Counted from the first letter of the stretch, positions 53,042-62,602 are shown. The stretch is DNA of 64,000 nt from Armatimonadota bacterium (GCA_029907255.1 JARYMF010000001.1:62001-126000); one strand, 5' to 3'. The notes: generated by a model not told the origin, from the sequence alone. Translations and numbers: made by a program.

Positions 53042-54504
53042 CGCGCGCTCCTTCCTGCAAATATCTCGTGCTCGCGCTTCTTTTCCTCTTCTGGTTCAAA
53101 CGCAAACTTGGAAACCTTGATATGATGCGGAATTTCGATTGGATATTTGCCATCAAAGCAGGCTAGGCAGAACTTATCACGCCGAAGCCCGATTGCTTGA
53201 ACAAGCCCTTTGATGCTCAAATAACCTAGGCTGTCGGCACCGATATGCTGGCGAATCTCTTCAACCGACATGTTAGCAGCGATTAATTCGGATTGTTTTG
53301 CCATATCGATTCCATAAAAACATGGGTATTTAATCGGCGGTGAGCTAATTCGAACGTGAACTGCTATTGCACCAGCGTCACGAAGCATCTTGACGGTTGG
53401 TCTTGTGGTTGTTGCTCGAACAATGCTGTCTTCGACCATTACCACTCTCTTGCCTGCTAATGTTTCTTTTACAGGGTTGAATTTCATTCGCACGCCTAGG
53501 TCGCGCATCCTTTGATTGGGTTCAATAAACGTTCGATGAATGTACCGATTCTTGATTACGCCCTCGCCATATTGAATGCGCGATGCCGCTGCATATCCAA
53601 TTGCTGCAGGTGTGCCGGTATCGGGGATTGGGATAACTACTTGAGCATCGGGTGCTGGGTGCTCTTGCGCGAGCTCGTGGCCCATCCTCTGGCGCACAAG
53701 ATGCAGTGTCTTGTGATACATCATGCTATCTGGTCTGGCGAAGTAGATAAACTCAAACACACAGAGGGCGTGTTTGCGCGTTGGTATAGCTTGAACTTCA
53801 CGCAAACCCGACTTGTCGATGATTGCTATCTCACCGGGTTCGATTTCGCTGACAAACTTTGCTCCCACAAGGCTTAAGGCACACGTTTCTGATGAAAGGA
53901 TGTAATTTTGGTGGTTGAATCTTCCAATGCAGAGTGGACGTATCCCGTATGGGTCCCGAACACCCAACAATTTATCGCGCGTGAGAATAACTAGTGAGTA
54001 TGCGCCACTAATCTTATGCATGGTTTCGGTGATTGCGTCTTCGATTGAGGAGGCATCACTGCGGGCGATTAGCTTGGCGATTATTTCGGTGTCGCTTGTT
54101 GAAGTGAAAGTTTCGCCATCAGCTTCAAGTTCGGAGCGGAGTTCTGCAGCGTTGATTAAATTTCCATTGTGCCCAATCGCGATTGTTCCAAACTTTGATT
54201 CGCAAACTATAGGCTGAGCATTTTGCACGATGGATGACCCAGTAGTGGAATATCGGTTGTGGCCAATAGCAATATGACCACGCAGTTCTGCAAGGATTGA
54301 TTCGGTAAAAATTTGGTTCACAAGGCCCATGTCCTTGTGAACGCGGATGACTGAGCCATCCGAGACTGCAATTCCAGCGCTTTCTTGGCCGCGATGCTGT
54401 AAGCCAAATAGGCCGAAGTACGTTAGCCTTGCAACGTCTTCACCTTCTGCATAGACGCCAAATACGCCGCATTCTTCGTGTGGACGATCAAAGTTTTGAC
54501 ACAT
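53038..54504 (-). CDS. purF: Amidophosphoribosyltransferase
   Basis: 488 residues. The N-terminal Ntn glutaminase begins at Cys12 in ECGVFGV after an 11-residue propeptide (MCQNFDRPHEE), as in Bacillus PurF. The phosphoribosyl site is VVMVEDSIVRATTTRP. Four cysteines in the CVFEF, YPCFYG and CLACFDGKYP segments match the [4Fe-4S] ligands of Bacillus PurF, so this is the iron-sulfur form. It commits PRPP to purine synthesis. It lies 96 bases after purB with no clear promoter between them. Confidence 0.97.
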   Translation of the reverse strand: MCQNFDRPHEECGVFGVYAEGEDVARLTYFGLFGLQHRGQESAGIAVSDGSVIRVHKDMGLVNQIFTESILAELRGHIAIGHNRYSTTGSSIVQNAQPIVCESKFGTIAIGHNGNLINAAELRSELEADGETFTSTSDTEIIAKLIARSDASSIEDAITETMHKISGAYSLVILTRDKLLGVRDPYGIRPLCIGRFNHQNYILSSETCALSLVGAKFVSEIEPGEIAIIDKSGLREVQAIPTRKHALCVFEFIYFARPDSMMYHKTLHLVRQRMGHELAQEHPAPDAQVVIPIPDTGTPAAIGYAAASRIQYGEGVIKNRYIHRTFIEPNQRMRDLGVRMKFNPVKETLAGKRVVMVEDSIVRATTTRPTVKMLRDAGAIAVHVRISSPPIKYPCFYGIDMAKQSELIAANMSVEEIRQHIGADSLGYLSIKGLVQAIGLRRDKFCLACFDGKYPIEIPHHIKVSKFAFEPEEEKKREHEIFAGRSAR

Positions 54505-54600
54505 AGTACAAATCCATTTTATAGCTTGAAGTTATTGTTGGTGACTTCATACAGAGGACGTTGTTTGTAAATTGTTTAGCCTCTTTAGAATACATTGGAG

Positions 54601-55890
54601 TCAAATTCCCAATCTCTCGAATATAACATCCACGTTGCGCACATGGTGGTGGTAGTCGAAAATTTCTTCAAGTTCGTCCCTGCTTAAGAAAGCTGTAACT
54701 CGTGGGTCCGATTCAAGCGCTTCTTTGAAGTTTTCACCTTCCCATGCCTTCGCAGAGTTTTCCTGCACTATGACATATGCGTCTTCGCGCGAGAGACCCT
54801 TCTCTATGAGCTTTAACATTATTCGCTCGGAGAACACAAGGCCGCCCATTTTTTCTAAGTTGCGCATCATGTTTTCAGGATAAATCACTAACCGCTCTAC
54901 AACGCGAGTAAATGTATTAAGCAGGTAATCAATTAATATGCAATTATCTGGAATGATGATTCTCTCAACCGAAGAGTTGGTTAGGTCGCGCTCATGCCAT
55001 GTAACGATATTCTCTAGTGCTGGAATGGTGTTCGAGCGAACCACTCTGGCTAAGCCGGCAATCTGTTCTGAAAGCCTTGGGTTGCGCTTGTGTGGCATTG
55101 CTGACGACCCTTTCTGGCCCTTGGCGAAGTATTCCTGGACCTCCAAAATCTCGGTGCGCTGTAGGTTCCTAAGCTCAGTTGCAAAGTTTTCTAGTGAACC
55201 GGCGATGATTGCAAGCGTTGTTTGAAATTGCGCATGGCGGTCGCGAGCAATGATTTGAGTAGAATGCTCGGCAGGTTTCAATCCCAAAACGTTGCAAACG
55301 TATTGTTCAACTCGTGGGTCTATATTTGCATAAATACCGACAGCTCCAGATATCTTCCCGTAGCTTATCGCTTCGCGGGCATTCGACATGCGTTCGATGT
55401 CTCGAAGGATTTGAGCATACCAACCAGCAAGCTTAAAACCAAATGTGATTGGCTCAGCATGTATGCCATGCGTTCTGCCAATCATGAGTGTGTACTTATG
55501 TTCGCGTGCTCTGGCTCGCACGACCTCCGCTAGCCGTTTGAGGTCTTCGAGAATCAAATCTGCCGACTCTCGCATGAGGAGCGCTAAAGCTGTATCAACA
55601 ACATCGTATGAGGTAATTCCGTAGTGAACATACTTGCCTTCTTCGCCTACATTCTCTGCGACACATTTGACGAAAGCCATTACATCATGCTGAGTAGTTT
55701 CTTCGATTTCAAGACAGCGCTCAACTGTAAAGCGTGCCTTGGCTTTGATCTTTGAAGGTGCATCCTTGGGAATATAGCCATATTCGGCTAACGCTTCGGC
55801 TACAGCTATCTCAACTTCAAGCCATTTTTGGTACTTGTTTTCTAGTTCCCAAATGGCCTTCATTTTTGGGAGCGAATATCTGTCTATCAT
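54601..55890 (-). CDS. purB: Adenylosuccinate lyase
   Basis: 429 residues of the fumarase/aspartase superfamily. The family signature is SSAMPHKRNP, and GRTHGIHAEPITFG and TQIIARDRHAQ hold the active-site histidines. It cleaves SAICAR and adenylosuccinate. It is 64 bases after purE. Confidence 0.97.
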   Translation of the reverse strand: MIDRYSLPKMKAIWELENKYQKWLEVEIAVAEALAEYGYIPKDAPSKIKAKARFTVERCLEIEETTQHDVMAFVKCVAENVGEEGKYVHYGITSYDVVDTALALLMRESADLILEDLKRLAEVVRARAREHKYTLMIGRTHGIHAEPITFGFKLAGWYAQILRDIERMSNAREAISYGKISGAVGIYANIDPRVEQYVCNVLGLKPAEHSTQIIARDRHAQFQTTLAIIAGSLENFATELRNLQRTEILEVQEYFAKGQKGSSAMPHKRNPRLSEQIAGLARVVRSNTIPALENIVTWHERDLTNSSVERIIIPDNCILIDYLLNTFTRVVERLVIYPENMMRNLEKMGGLVFSERIMLKLIEKGLSREDAYVIVQENSAKAWEGENFKEALESDPRVTAFLSRDELEEIFDYHHHVRNVDVIFERLGI

Positions 55891-55954
55891 TTCATCCTCT
55901 GTTCCCTATTTTGTTTTGCAAAGTGGCTCTAAAATACAGCGCGCGCAGTAAATT

Positions 55955-56434
55955 TTACGGCTTGATGTTCTTTGCCTCGATTTCGGCGGCAAGCTTTGCC
56001 TTGTATTCCTTGATCTTCTCTCTAATCTCTGGGTATTTGACCGAAAGAATCTGGGCAGCCAATATTCCAGCGTTTTTTGCACCGTTTATTGAGACTGTTG
56101 CGACCGGCACACCTGAGGGCATTTGCACAATCGAAAGTAGAGAATCCAAGCCATTAAGACTTGCAGATTTAATTGGCACGCCTATCACGGGAATGGGGGT
56201 AAGTGCGGCGAGCACACCGGGAAGGTGTGCCGCTCCTCCAGCACCGGCAATTATGACTTCGATTCCCATGTCTTCTGCGCTTTCTGCGTATTTGATTGCC
56301 AGCCTAGGACTGCGGTGCGCCGAGATAACTTTGACCTCGTGCTCTATGCCGAGGTCATCCAGTATCTTTGCTGCCTCTTGCATAACTTGGAGGTCGGAGT
56401 CACTTCCCATGAGAATGCCAACTTTTGCGGCCAC
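55955..56434 (-). CDS. purE: N5-carboxyaminoimidazole ribonucleotide mutase (class I)
   Basis: 159 residues. The class I motif GILMGSDSDLQVMQEAAKIL and the SAHRSP loop with the catalytic His are present, followed by GAGGAAHLPGVLAALTPIPVIGVPI. Class I PurE acts with PurK; no purK is in the window. The gene starts 43 bases after purD ends. Confidence 0.96.
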   Translation of the reverse strand: MAAKVGILMGSDSDLQVMQEAAKILDDLGIEHEVKVISAHRSPRLAIKYAESAEDMGIEVIIAGAGGAAHLPGVLAALTPIPVIGVPIKSASLNGLDSLLSIVQMPSGVPVATVSINGAKNAGILAAQILSVKYPEIREKIKEYKAKLAAEIEAKNIKP

Positions 56435-56477
56435 GTTAACCTCCTTCGCAATAAATTAGAAATAGAAATAATCAAAT

Positions 56478-57767
56478 TCAGTTGTTCTTTATTGCTCTAG
56501 CACCAATGTCTTTTCGGTAGTGCATTCCATCAAAGTAAATCTTTCCTACCGCGGAGTATGCCCTTTCAACCGCATCCTTGAAGGTTTTGCCGAGAGCAGT
56601 TACTCCTAGCACCCGACCGCCGCTGGTAACGACTTTTCCATCCTGAAGTTTTGTCCCTGCATGGAAAATTATCACATTTTCCATCTTCCCAGCAGCCTCT
56701 AGACCGGAGATTGGTTTACCAGTCTCATAGTTGCCAGGATAACCTTCCGATGCGATGACCACACAAACCGCACATCCATTATAGCATTTTAACTCCAGAG
56801 AGTCGAGGGAGCCAGCTAGCGAGGCTTGAATTACTTCTACGAGGTCATTTTCTAGAAGCGGCAGGACTACTTGAGTTTCTGGGTCTCCAAACCGCGCATT
56901 AAATTCCAAAATCTTAGGTCCATTTTTAGTAAGGATTATCCCGGCATAAAGCAAACCCGTGTAAAGCCTGCCCTCCGCCTTCATTGCCTTGATTGTAGGC
57001 CGAATTGCTGTTTCTAATACTTCATCATAGATTTCTGGAGTTACAGCAGGAACAGGAGAATAGCATCCCATGCCGCCAGTGTTCGGCCCCTGGTCATTAT
57101 CGTTAACACGTTTATAATCCTGGGCTGGTGGTAGCGCAATGATTTCCTCACCGTCCGTAATTACCATAAGCGAGGCTTCCTGACCTTCGAGGCGCTCTTC
57201 TATTACGATTTTGTCGCCAGAAGCACCAAATGCCCTTTCATCCATAATAGTTTCTATTGCTTTGATCGCCTGCGTCTTCTTGTCGCATACAAAGACACCT
57301 TTTCCAGCGGCTTCTCCATCTGCTTTTATGACAATTGGAAGTTCTTCTTGTCCTTTGGAAATTTGGTCTATGAATGCTTTAGCTTCTTTGGAGCTGGAGA
57401 AAGTGCGGTATTCTCCAGTTGGAATGCCATACTTGGAAAGAAGATCTTTTGTAAAAACCTTGCTTCCCTCAATGGTTGCGGCAGTTTTGCTTGGGCCGAA
57501 AGTTGGAATTCCTTCCTCACGGAAGACATCAGCTATTCCGGCGATAAGAGGTGATTCAGGTCCAATTATGGCAAGGTCAATTTTCTTTTCTTTAGCAAAA
57601 TCCAGCAAACCTTGAATGTCAGTAGCCTTTATGTTAAAGCATTCTCCTAACATGGCCATGCCCGCATTTCCAGGGGCACAATAAAGTTTTGTAACCAAGG
57701 GGCTTTGGGCTACTTTCCATGCCAGAGCATGTTCTCTGCCTCCTGAGCCAACGATTAGTACTCTCAT
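56478..57767 (-). CDS. purD: Phosphoribosylamine-glycine ligase (GAR synthetase)
   Basis: 429-residue ATP-grasp ligase. The N-terminal GSGGREHALAWK, the ATP loop VIKADGEAAGKGVFVC and the metal site LEFNARFGDPETQ are intact. The ATG shares one base with the dnaB stop (TAATG), so it is translated directly after dnaB. It joins the purine genes to the replication and ribosome genes upstream. Confidence 0.97.
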   Translation of the reverse strand: MRVLIVGSGGREHALAWKVAQSPLVTKLYCAPGNAGMAMLGECFNIKATDIQGLLDFAKEKKIDLAIIGPESPLIAGIADVFREEGIPTFGPSKTAATIEGSKVFTKDLLSKYGIPTGEYRTFSSSKEAKAFIDQISKGQEELPIVIKADGEAAGKGVFVCDKKTQAIKAIETIMDERAFGASGDKIVIEERLEGQEASLMVITDGEEIIALPPAQDYKRVNDNDQGPNTGGMGCYSPVPAVTPEIYDEVLETAIRPTIKAMKAEGRLYTGLLYAGIILTKNGPKILEFNARFGDPETQVVLPLLENDLVEVIQASLAGSLDSLELKCYNGCAVCVVIASEGYPGNYETGKPISGLEAAGKMENVIIFHAGTKLQDGKVVTSGGRVLGVTALGKTFKDAVERAYSAVGKIYFDGMHYRKDIGARAIKNN

Positions 57768-59170
57768 TAGATCTCCGTTCTTTCCTCCTCCAAGTCTTCA
57801 AAGCTTGCGAATTTTGGCAGGAATGCAAGGTGGATAGTACCCGTTGGACCATTTCGCTGTTTCGCAACTATAATTTCTGTTTTATGCACTAGGGTTTCAC
57901 CTGATTGAACCATTGGGTTTTCATCATCCATGTCATCCACCGACTCAATTGCTGGTGTGTGTTTGTAGTAGTCGGGCCGGTAGAGAAAAGCAACTAAATC
58001 GGCTTCTGCTTCAATCGAACCGCTTTCACGCAGGTCTGAGAGAATTGGCCGCTTATCTTGTCTTTGTTCTACCGCACGGCTCAGCTGAGATAGAGCGACT
58101 ACTGGGACGTCTAGCTCTCGTGCTAGACTTTTAAGCATTCTGGCAATCTCTGCAATCTCTTGGTTTCGGTTATCTCCTCGTCTATGCGCCTGCATGAGCT
58201 GGAGGTAGTCAATGATTACAAGTGAAAGTCCATGTTCCGCCTTGAGTCTGCGACATTTGGTGCGCATCTGAAGCGGTGTCATATCAGTGCTGTCGTCTAT
58301 AAAGATTGGTGCGTTATAAAGCATCCCGACTCCCTCGGCGAGCTTCGGCCATTCGTTTGCTTGGATATAGCCAGTTCGCAAGCGATGGGAGTCTACTCTC
58401 GATTGTGAGCAGATTAGTCTGAGGGTGAGCTGTTCTTTTGACATTTCAAGGCTGAATATGGCAACGGGTTTCTTTTCATGGATGGCGACGTGCCTCGCGA
58501 TATCAAGGCAAAAAGCAGTTTTCCCCATTGAGGGCCTACCTGCCACGATGATGAGGTCGCCAGCTTGGAGGCCCGAGGTTATTATATCGAGATCTCGAAA
58601 TCCAGTAGGCAACCCTGATACCAGCGCCTTCTCTTTATATTGGTTTTCAATTCGCTCGAATGCTTGGTGCGCAAGCTCCTTAAGTGGGACAAAGAAGCGT
58701 CCCATTCGCCGCTGAGATACCGTAAAAAGCAATCTTTCTGCGTCATCTACTAATGAGTCTATATCTTCCCCAGATTCGTTAGTCCAGCTGATTATCTGCA
58801 TGCAAGCATCTATTAGGCGGCGCAGGATCGCCTTGTCCTCGACAATTCTGGCATAGTACTCGATGTTTGCCGCTGTCGGCACGCTGTCTATGAGTGCCAT
58901 TAGATATTCTGTACCGCCGACTGCTTCAAGCTTCCCTTTGCTTCGGAGTTCTTCTTGGACCGTAACTATATCTACCGGTTCGTTTTGGATTGCAAGGGAT
59001 ACTAATGCTTCAAAGATGATTTGGTGGGCTTCACGATAAAAGTCTTCTGGTTTGAGTATATCTATGGCTTTTTCAAGAGCCCCGCGGTCAATCATCATTG
59101 AGCCTAGAGTTGACTGCTCAGCCTCAAGATTTTGTGGAGGAGCCTTGCTAAGTAATGAGAGATTATCCAT
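57767..59170 (-). CDS. dnaB: Replicative DNA helicase DnaB
   Basis: 467 residues. The N-terminal helical domain (PPQNLEAEQSTLGSMMIDRGALEKAID) is followed by the RecA-like C-terminal domain with Walker A GRPSMGKTAF near residue 212 and Walker B LVIIDYLQLM. No intein or insertion is present. It follows rplI by 43 bases and overlaps purD by one base. rplI-dnaB order is common in bacteria. Confidence 0.97.
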   Translation of the reverse strand: MDNLSLLSKAPPQNLEAEQSTLGSMMIDRGALEKAIDILKPEDFYREAHQIIFEALVSLAIQNEPVDIVTVQEELRSKGKLEAVGGTEYLMALIDSVPTAANIEYYARIVEDKAILRRLIDACMQIISWTNESGEDIDSLVDDAERLLFTVSQRRMGRFFVPLKELAHQAFERIENQYKEKALVSGLPTGFRDLDIITSGLQAGDLIIVAGRPSMGKTAFCLDIARHVAIHEKKPVAIFSLEMSKEQLTLRLICSQSRVDSHRLRTGYIQANEWPKLAEGVGMLYNAPIFIDDSTDMTPLQMRTKCRRLKAEHGLSLVIIDYLQLMQAHRRGDNRNQEIAEIARMLKSLARELDVPVVALSQLSRAVEQRQDKRPILSDLRESGSIEAEADLVAFLYRPDYYKHTPAIESVDDMDDENPMVQSGETLVHKTEIIVAKQRNGPTGTIHLAFLPKFASFEDLEEERTEI

Positions 59171-59213
59171 ATAAGTCTCCGCCGCTATACATGAAAGTAT
59201 TCGTCCATTGCTT

Positions 59214-59669
59214 TTATTGCTGCTGTTCGCCTATGACTTCCACCTTTACATGAGCAACAGCATCCTTGTGGAGGCGTATAGGGACATCGTATGTGCCCAG
59301 AGACTTGATTGGTTCTTCAAGCTCTATTTTGCGTTTATCAATCTTAATTCCAGTTTGTTTCTCAAGTGCGTCGGCGATATCTGCATGCGTAATTGAGCCA
59401 TATAGCTTCGTTCCACTACCAACTTTTCCTGTCACAGTTATCTGGATTTCGCTCAATCGCTCTGCTATGTCTTTTGCTTCCTCGCGAAGCTTCTCGCCTC
59501 TTATTTCCTCGACTTTCTTGCGTTTTTCAAGCTCAGCGAGATGTGCTTTATCAGCAGGGACGGCCAGCTTTCTGGGGAAAAGATAGTTGCGTGCGTAACC
59601 CTCTGCTACGTTGACTATGTCGTTCGCCTTCCCGAGACTCTTTACCTCCCGAGTAAGAATTACTTTCAT
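59214..59669 (-). CDS. rplI: 50S ribosomal protein bL9
   Basis: 151 residues. The N-terminal MKVILTREVKSLGKANDIVNVAEGYARNYLFPRKLA is the bL9 signature. The central helix (AHLAELEKRKKVEEIRGEKLREEAKD) and the C-terminal domain are complete. AGGAGG lies just before the ATG at 59669; the longer frame from 59759 crosses the mlaD end and is unrelated. It lies 14 bases after mlaD. Confidence 0.97.
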   Translation of the reverse strand: MKVILTREVKSLGKANDIVNVAEGYARNYLFPRKLAVPADKAHLAELEKRKKVEEIRGEKLREEAKDIAERLSEIQITVTGKVGSGTKLYGSITHADIADALEKQTGIKIDKRKIELEEPIKSLGTYDVPIRLHKDAVAHVKVEVIGEQQQ

Positions 59670-59683
59670 TTGCTGGTATCCTC

Positions 59684-61000
59684 CTACTTGTTTAATTTCA
59701 CTCCCAAAACTGCTTGGTTTTCGCCAAAAAGGTTGTCTATTCCTAACAAAACTGCCCAATCGCTAGTTACTCTGTAGCCTGCTCGGATGTTTAACTTGGG
59801 TTCATATGGATCAAACAAATCAAGTTTCCCAAAAGCCTTGGATGAAAAAGCATGGTCTAGACCCAAGCCCAGGCGCGACGCATATAATCCATATCTGAGT
59901 CTTGTTTGCGGATTTAACTCCTGTCCTGGCTGAAGGATAAGCTTACTACCTGCACCTGCGTCGTACATGCCAAGCTCTAGGAATTTTTCTTTCCCTGTGG
60001 GTATTGTTGCAGTTAGCTCGGCGCGGAAGTGGTCACCCTTGGGATTATATAGCATATCTAAATTTAAGGCTTGTGTTGAAATCTTGCTTTTTAATCTCGA
60101 CGTGCCGCCAAATATCCTGCCCACCTTGTCGATGACTTGTCTTGCTTCTTCAACTGCTTGGCGGGCTCCAGAAACTGTTTTCCTAATGTCTTCTTGGAAT
60201 TCAGGCGCGGTCACTAGTTTTTCCAGGCTTGCAACGGTGCGATCTAGGCTTTCTACGGTCTCCCTTGCAGTGTGAACGGTTGCTGTTATGTCTCCCTTAA
60301 GTTCGTTACTCTTGGCAAGGTTGTTTAGCTCTGAGGTTATCTCCTTGACGTTTTCTGTTGCATCGCTGATATTTTTTGTTATGGCATCTACGTCGTCTTG
60401 ATTTCTTACAACAGTGTTTTGAAGAGTAGCCATTGTTGCTTCAAGCTTCTGGGCAGACCTGTTAATGCTCGCTACTGTTTCCTTGATGTTTGATTGGAGC
60501 GTTTTGTCGCCGAGCAACGCTTTCAAGCTTTGGGAGGTCTCAGATAGATTGCTTAAAAGAGCCTGGGCGTTGGGAAGCAAATCTTCGATTCTTGGTGGAA
60601 CTTCACCGGTAATTGTGGGGTATGGGGGCGACAGCGTCTGAGCTAAATAGTATTTTGTTTTCCGATTCGGTATGATTTCAATGTACCTTTCGCCTATAAG
60701 CAGGCCAACCCTAATAATGAACTGCGATCTTTTGGGAATGCGATACTTCCGGTTTATGCCAAGGAGCACGTTAGCTTTCGCATCCTTGGTGAGACTCAAG
60801 CTACGCACACTGCCGATGGGAACGCCCGCCATCCGCACTGGGTCGCCTTCCATTATACCAAGGGAATTAGTGAATATAACACTAATGTAGTACATTTCTC
60901 GGTGAAGTTGATAATATTCGAGAAACCAGAAAACTAGGACGAAAGCCAGAGCTGCGAGAAAAACCAAAATTCCTACTTTTAAGGCTGGACTATACGTCAT
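59684..61000 (-). CDS. mlaD: MlaD-like MCE protein with a C-terminal beta-barrel-like domain
   Basis: 438 residues. One membrane segment (about 7-27) is followed by the MCE domain (about 38-115), including GIMEGDPVRMAGVPIGSVRSL and LIGERYIEIIPN. A long helical/coiled region (about 130-305) has heptad-like repeats such as TVASINRSAQKLEATMATLQNTV. The last 130 residues alternate polar and hydrophobic residues in strands (AELTATIP, FLELGMYDAG, TRLRYGLYASRLGLGLDH, NIRAGYRV), as in an outer-membrane barrel. E. coli MlaD ends soon after its MCE domain. Veillonella MlaD, shown to span the envelope, has this same layout. It would ferry phospholipids between membranes. It ends the mla trio. Confidence 0.9.
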   Translation of the reverse strand: MTYSPALKVGILVFLAALAFVLVFWFLEYYQLHREMYYISVIFTNSLGIMEGDPVRMAGVPIGSVRSLSLTKDAKANVLLGINRKYRIPKRSQFIIRVGLLIGERYIEIIPNRKTKYYLAQTLSPPYPTITGEVPPRIEDLLPNAQALLSNLSETSQSLKALLGDKTLQSNIKETVASINRSAQKLEATMATLQNTVVRNQDDVDAITKNISDATENVKEITSELNNLAKSNELKGDITATVHTARETVESLDRTVASLEKLVTAPEFQEDIRKTVSGARQAVEEARQVIDKVGRIFGGTSRLKSKISTQALNLDMLYNPKGDHFRAELTATIPTGKEKFLELGMYDAGAGSKLILQPGQELNPQTRLRYGLYASRLGLGLDHAFSSKAFGKLDLFDPYEPKLNIRAGYRVTSDWAVLLGIDNLFGENQAVLGVKLNK

Positions 61001-61026
61001 GTTGTAACTCCAGGCGTACTTTTTAT

Positions 61027-61782
61027 TTATTCGGTTATGCCAGGTTGAATAGGGCCCTCAGCTTTGCCTTCAATGAATTGCCTTACTCTAGGGTCGTCTG
61101 ATTGTCGAATTTCATCGGCAGTACCATATGCGATGATTGTATGGTCATGAATCATAGCCACACGATTGGATATTCGAAATATGCTGTCAATGTCATGCGA
61201 GACAACCACAGAGGTTACCCCTAGGCGGTTTCGCATTTCAGTAATAAGATTGTTTATGACATTAGCCATTATCGGATCTAAACCGCTTGTCGGTTCGTCA
61301 TAAAAGAGAATTTCTGGGTTCATAGCTATGGCTCGTGCAAGGCTGACTCTTTTTTGCATGCCGCCGCTCAATTGGGCGGGCATTAGGTTTTGAGTCCCTG
61401 GCAAGCCGACAAGTGCCAATTTTTCTTCTACTATATTTTCTATTTCTTTGCGAGTTAAACTAGTATGCCTTATAAGTGCGAATGCGACGTTTTCGAAAAC
61501 GGTCAGCGAGTCGAATAGCGCTCCATATTGAAACACTACGCCTATTTTATGCCGAATACGATTTAGCTCATCTTCAGAAAGTTTTGTGATATCTGTACCG
61601 TTAATGAATACTTGGCCCGATGACGGCCGAATCAATCCTGCCAAAATTTTTAGCAGAGTTGTCTTGCCAGAGCCCGACACCCCCATGATAGAAACCGTGT
61701 CTCCCTGGGGGATATGAAAATTCACATCCCGTAGGATATTTTTGTTCCCTATCTTGTAGTTAACCTGCCGCGCAGTTATCAC
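61027..61782 (-). CDS. mlaF: MlaF-like ABC ATPase of the phospholipid transporter
   Basis: 251 residues. Walker A is GVSGSGKTT near residue 35, the signature LSGGMQKRVSLARAI, and Walker B EILFYDEPTSGLDP, all matching the MlaF subfamily. The GTG at 61782 is the best start; the frame continues without a stop only a short distance upstream. It lies seven bases after mlaE and 26 before mlaD. It powers lipid movement with MlaE and MlaD. No MlaB STAS-domain partner is seen. Confidence 0.94.
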   Translation of the reverse strand: MITARQVNYKIGNKNILRDVNFHIPQGDTVSIMGVSGSGKTTLLKILAGLIRPSSGQVFINGTDITKLSEDELNRIRHKIGVVFQYGALFDSLTVFENVAFALIRHTSLTRKEIENIVEEKLALVGLPGTQNLMPAQLSGGMQKRVSLARAIAMNPEILFYDEPTSGLDPIMANVINNLITEMRNRLGVTSVVVSHDIDSIFRISNRVAMIHDHTIIAYGTADEIRQSDDPRVRQFIEGKAEGPIQPGITE

Positions 61783-61789
61783 GTCCGTA

Positions 61790-62602
61790 TCAGAATCCTG
61801 GTGTTCGGCCGCCGAAAAGGATGGCCGCCAAAAAATAATTCGAAATGTAGATAAGTATCATCGAAATGACAACTGCATTCATAGTGCTGCGGCCAACGCC
61901 GGCTGCTCCACCGGTTGTTGACAATCCTTGTTGGACGCCCACAATGGCAATAAAGGCACCAAAGAAGATGGTTTTAAAGAGTCCCTTAGTAATGTCTTCA
62001 ATGGTAAGCCATGTCCGTGCCGAGTTCAGATATGATGCTGATGAAACGCCATTTGCCATTGCTACAACATAGCCACCGAAGCTTCCAACAATATCACCTA
62101 GCATGGTGAGTACTGGTAGCATGAGCACCAGCGCAAGGAATCTAGGTACAGCCAAGTATTGGATTGGACTTGTTCCTAATGAACGTAGCGCATCTACTTG
62201 TTCGGTAACTTTCATAGTGCCAATTTCGGCGGCGATGGCTGACCCCGCACGGGCGGCAACCACGATTGCAGTTAGAACAGGGGCAAGTTCGCGTACGACT
62301 GAAATTGAAACTCCTCCGCCAACTAGACTCCCAACGCCCCACTGAACCATCAACTGCGAAGTGTATAGTGCGAGAACGGCTCCTGAAAAAGCAGTAGTTA
62401 CTATAACAATAGGAAGTGAATTGAAACCAATTAGAGCCATCTGATTGATTGTATCGCTGATGTTGATATCTCCCGCAATTATGCGGCGAATCGAAGTAAG
62501 GCCGATTATGGTTGCCTCGCCAATAAAGTTGAAGAAGCCGGTGAGCTGTTTCAGCATCACCCATCGTGAAGTTTCTGTGGCTGATTCAAGCCCGTTGGTC
62601 AC
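61790..62602 (-). CDS. mlaE: MlaE-like permease of the phospholipid transporter
   Basis: 270 residues with about five membrane segments. The MlaE-family blocks are present: EATIIGLTSIRR, VGGGVSISVVRELAPVLTAIVVAARAGSAIAAEIGTMKVTEQVDALRSLG, and FIAIVGVQQGLSTTGGAAGVG. The GTG at 62602 is preceded by GAGGAGG six bases upstream; a longer frame to 62695 runs back past the promoter. It is first in the long minus-strand run. The promoter is at 62666-62695. Confidence 0.94.
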   Translation of the reverse strand: MTNGLESATETSRWVMLKQLTGFFNFIGEATIIGLTSIRRIIAGDINISDTINQMALIGFNSLPIVIVTTAFSGAVLALYTSQLMVQWGVGSLVGGGVSISVVRELAPVLTAIVVAARAGSAIAAEIGTMKVTEQVDALRSLGTSPIQYLAVPRFLALVLMLPVLTMLGDIVGSFGGYVVAMANGVSSASYLNSARTWLTIEDITKGLFKTIFFGAFIAIVGVQQGLSTTGGAAGVGRSTMNAVVISMILIYISNYFLAAILFGGRTPGF

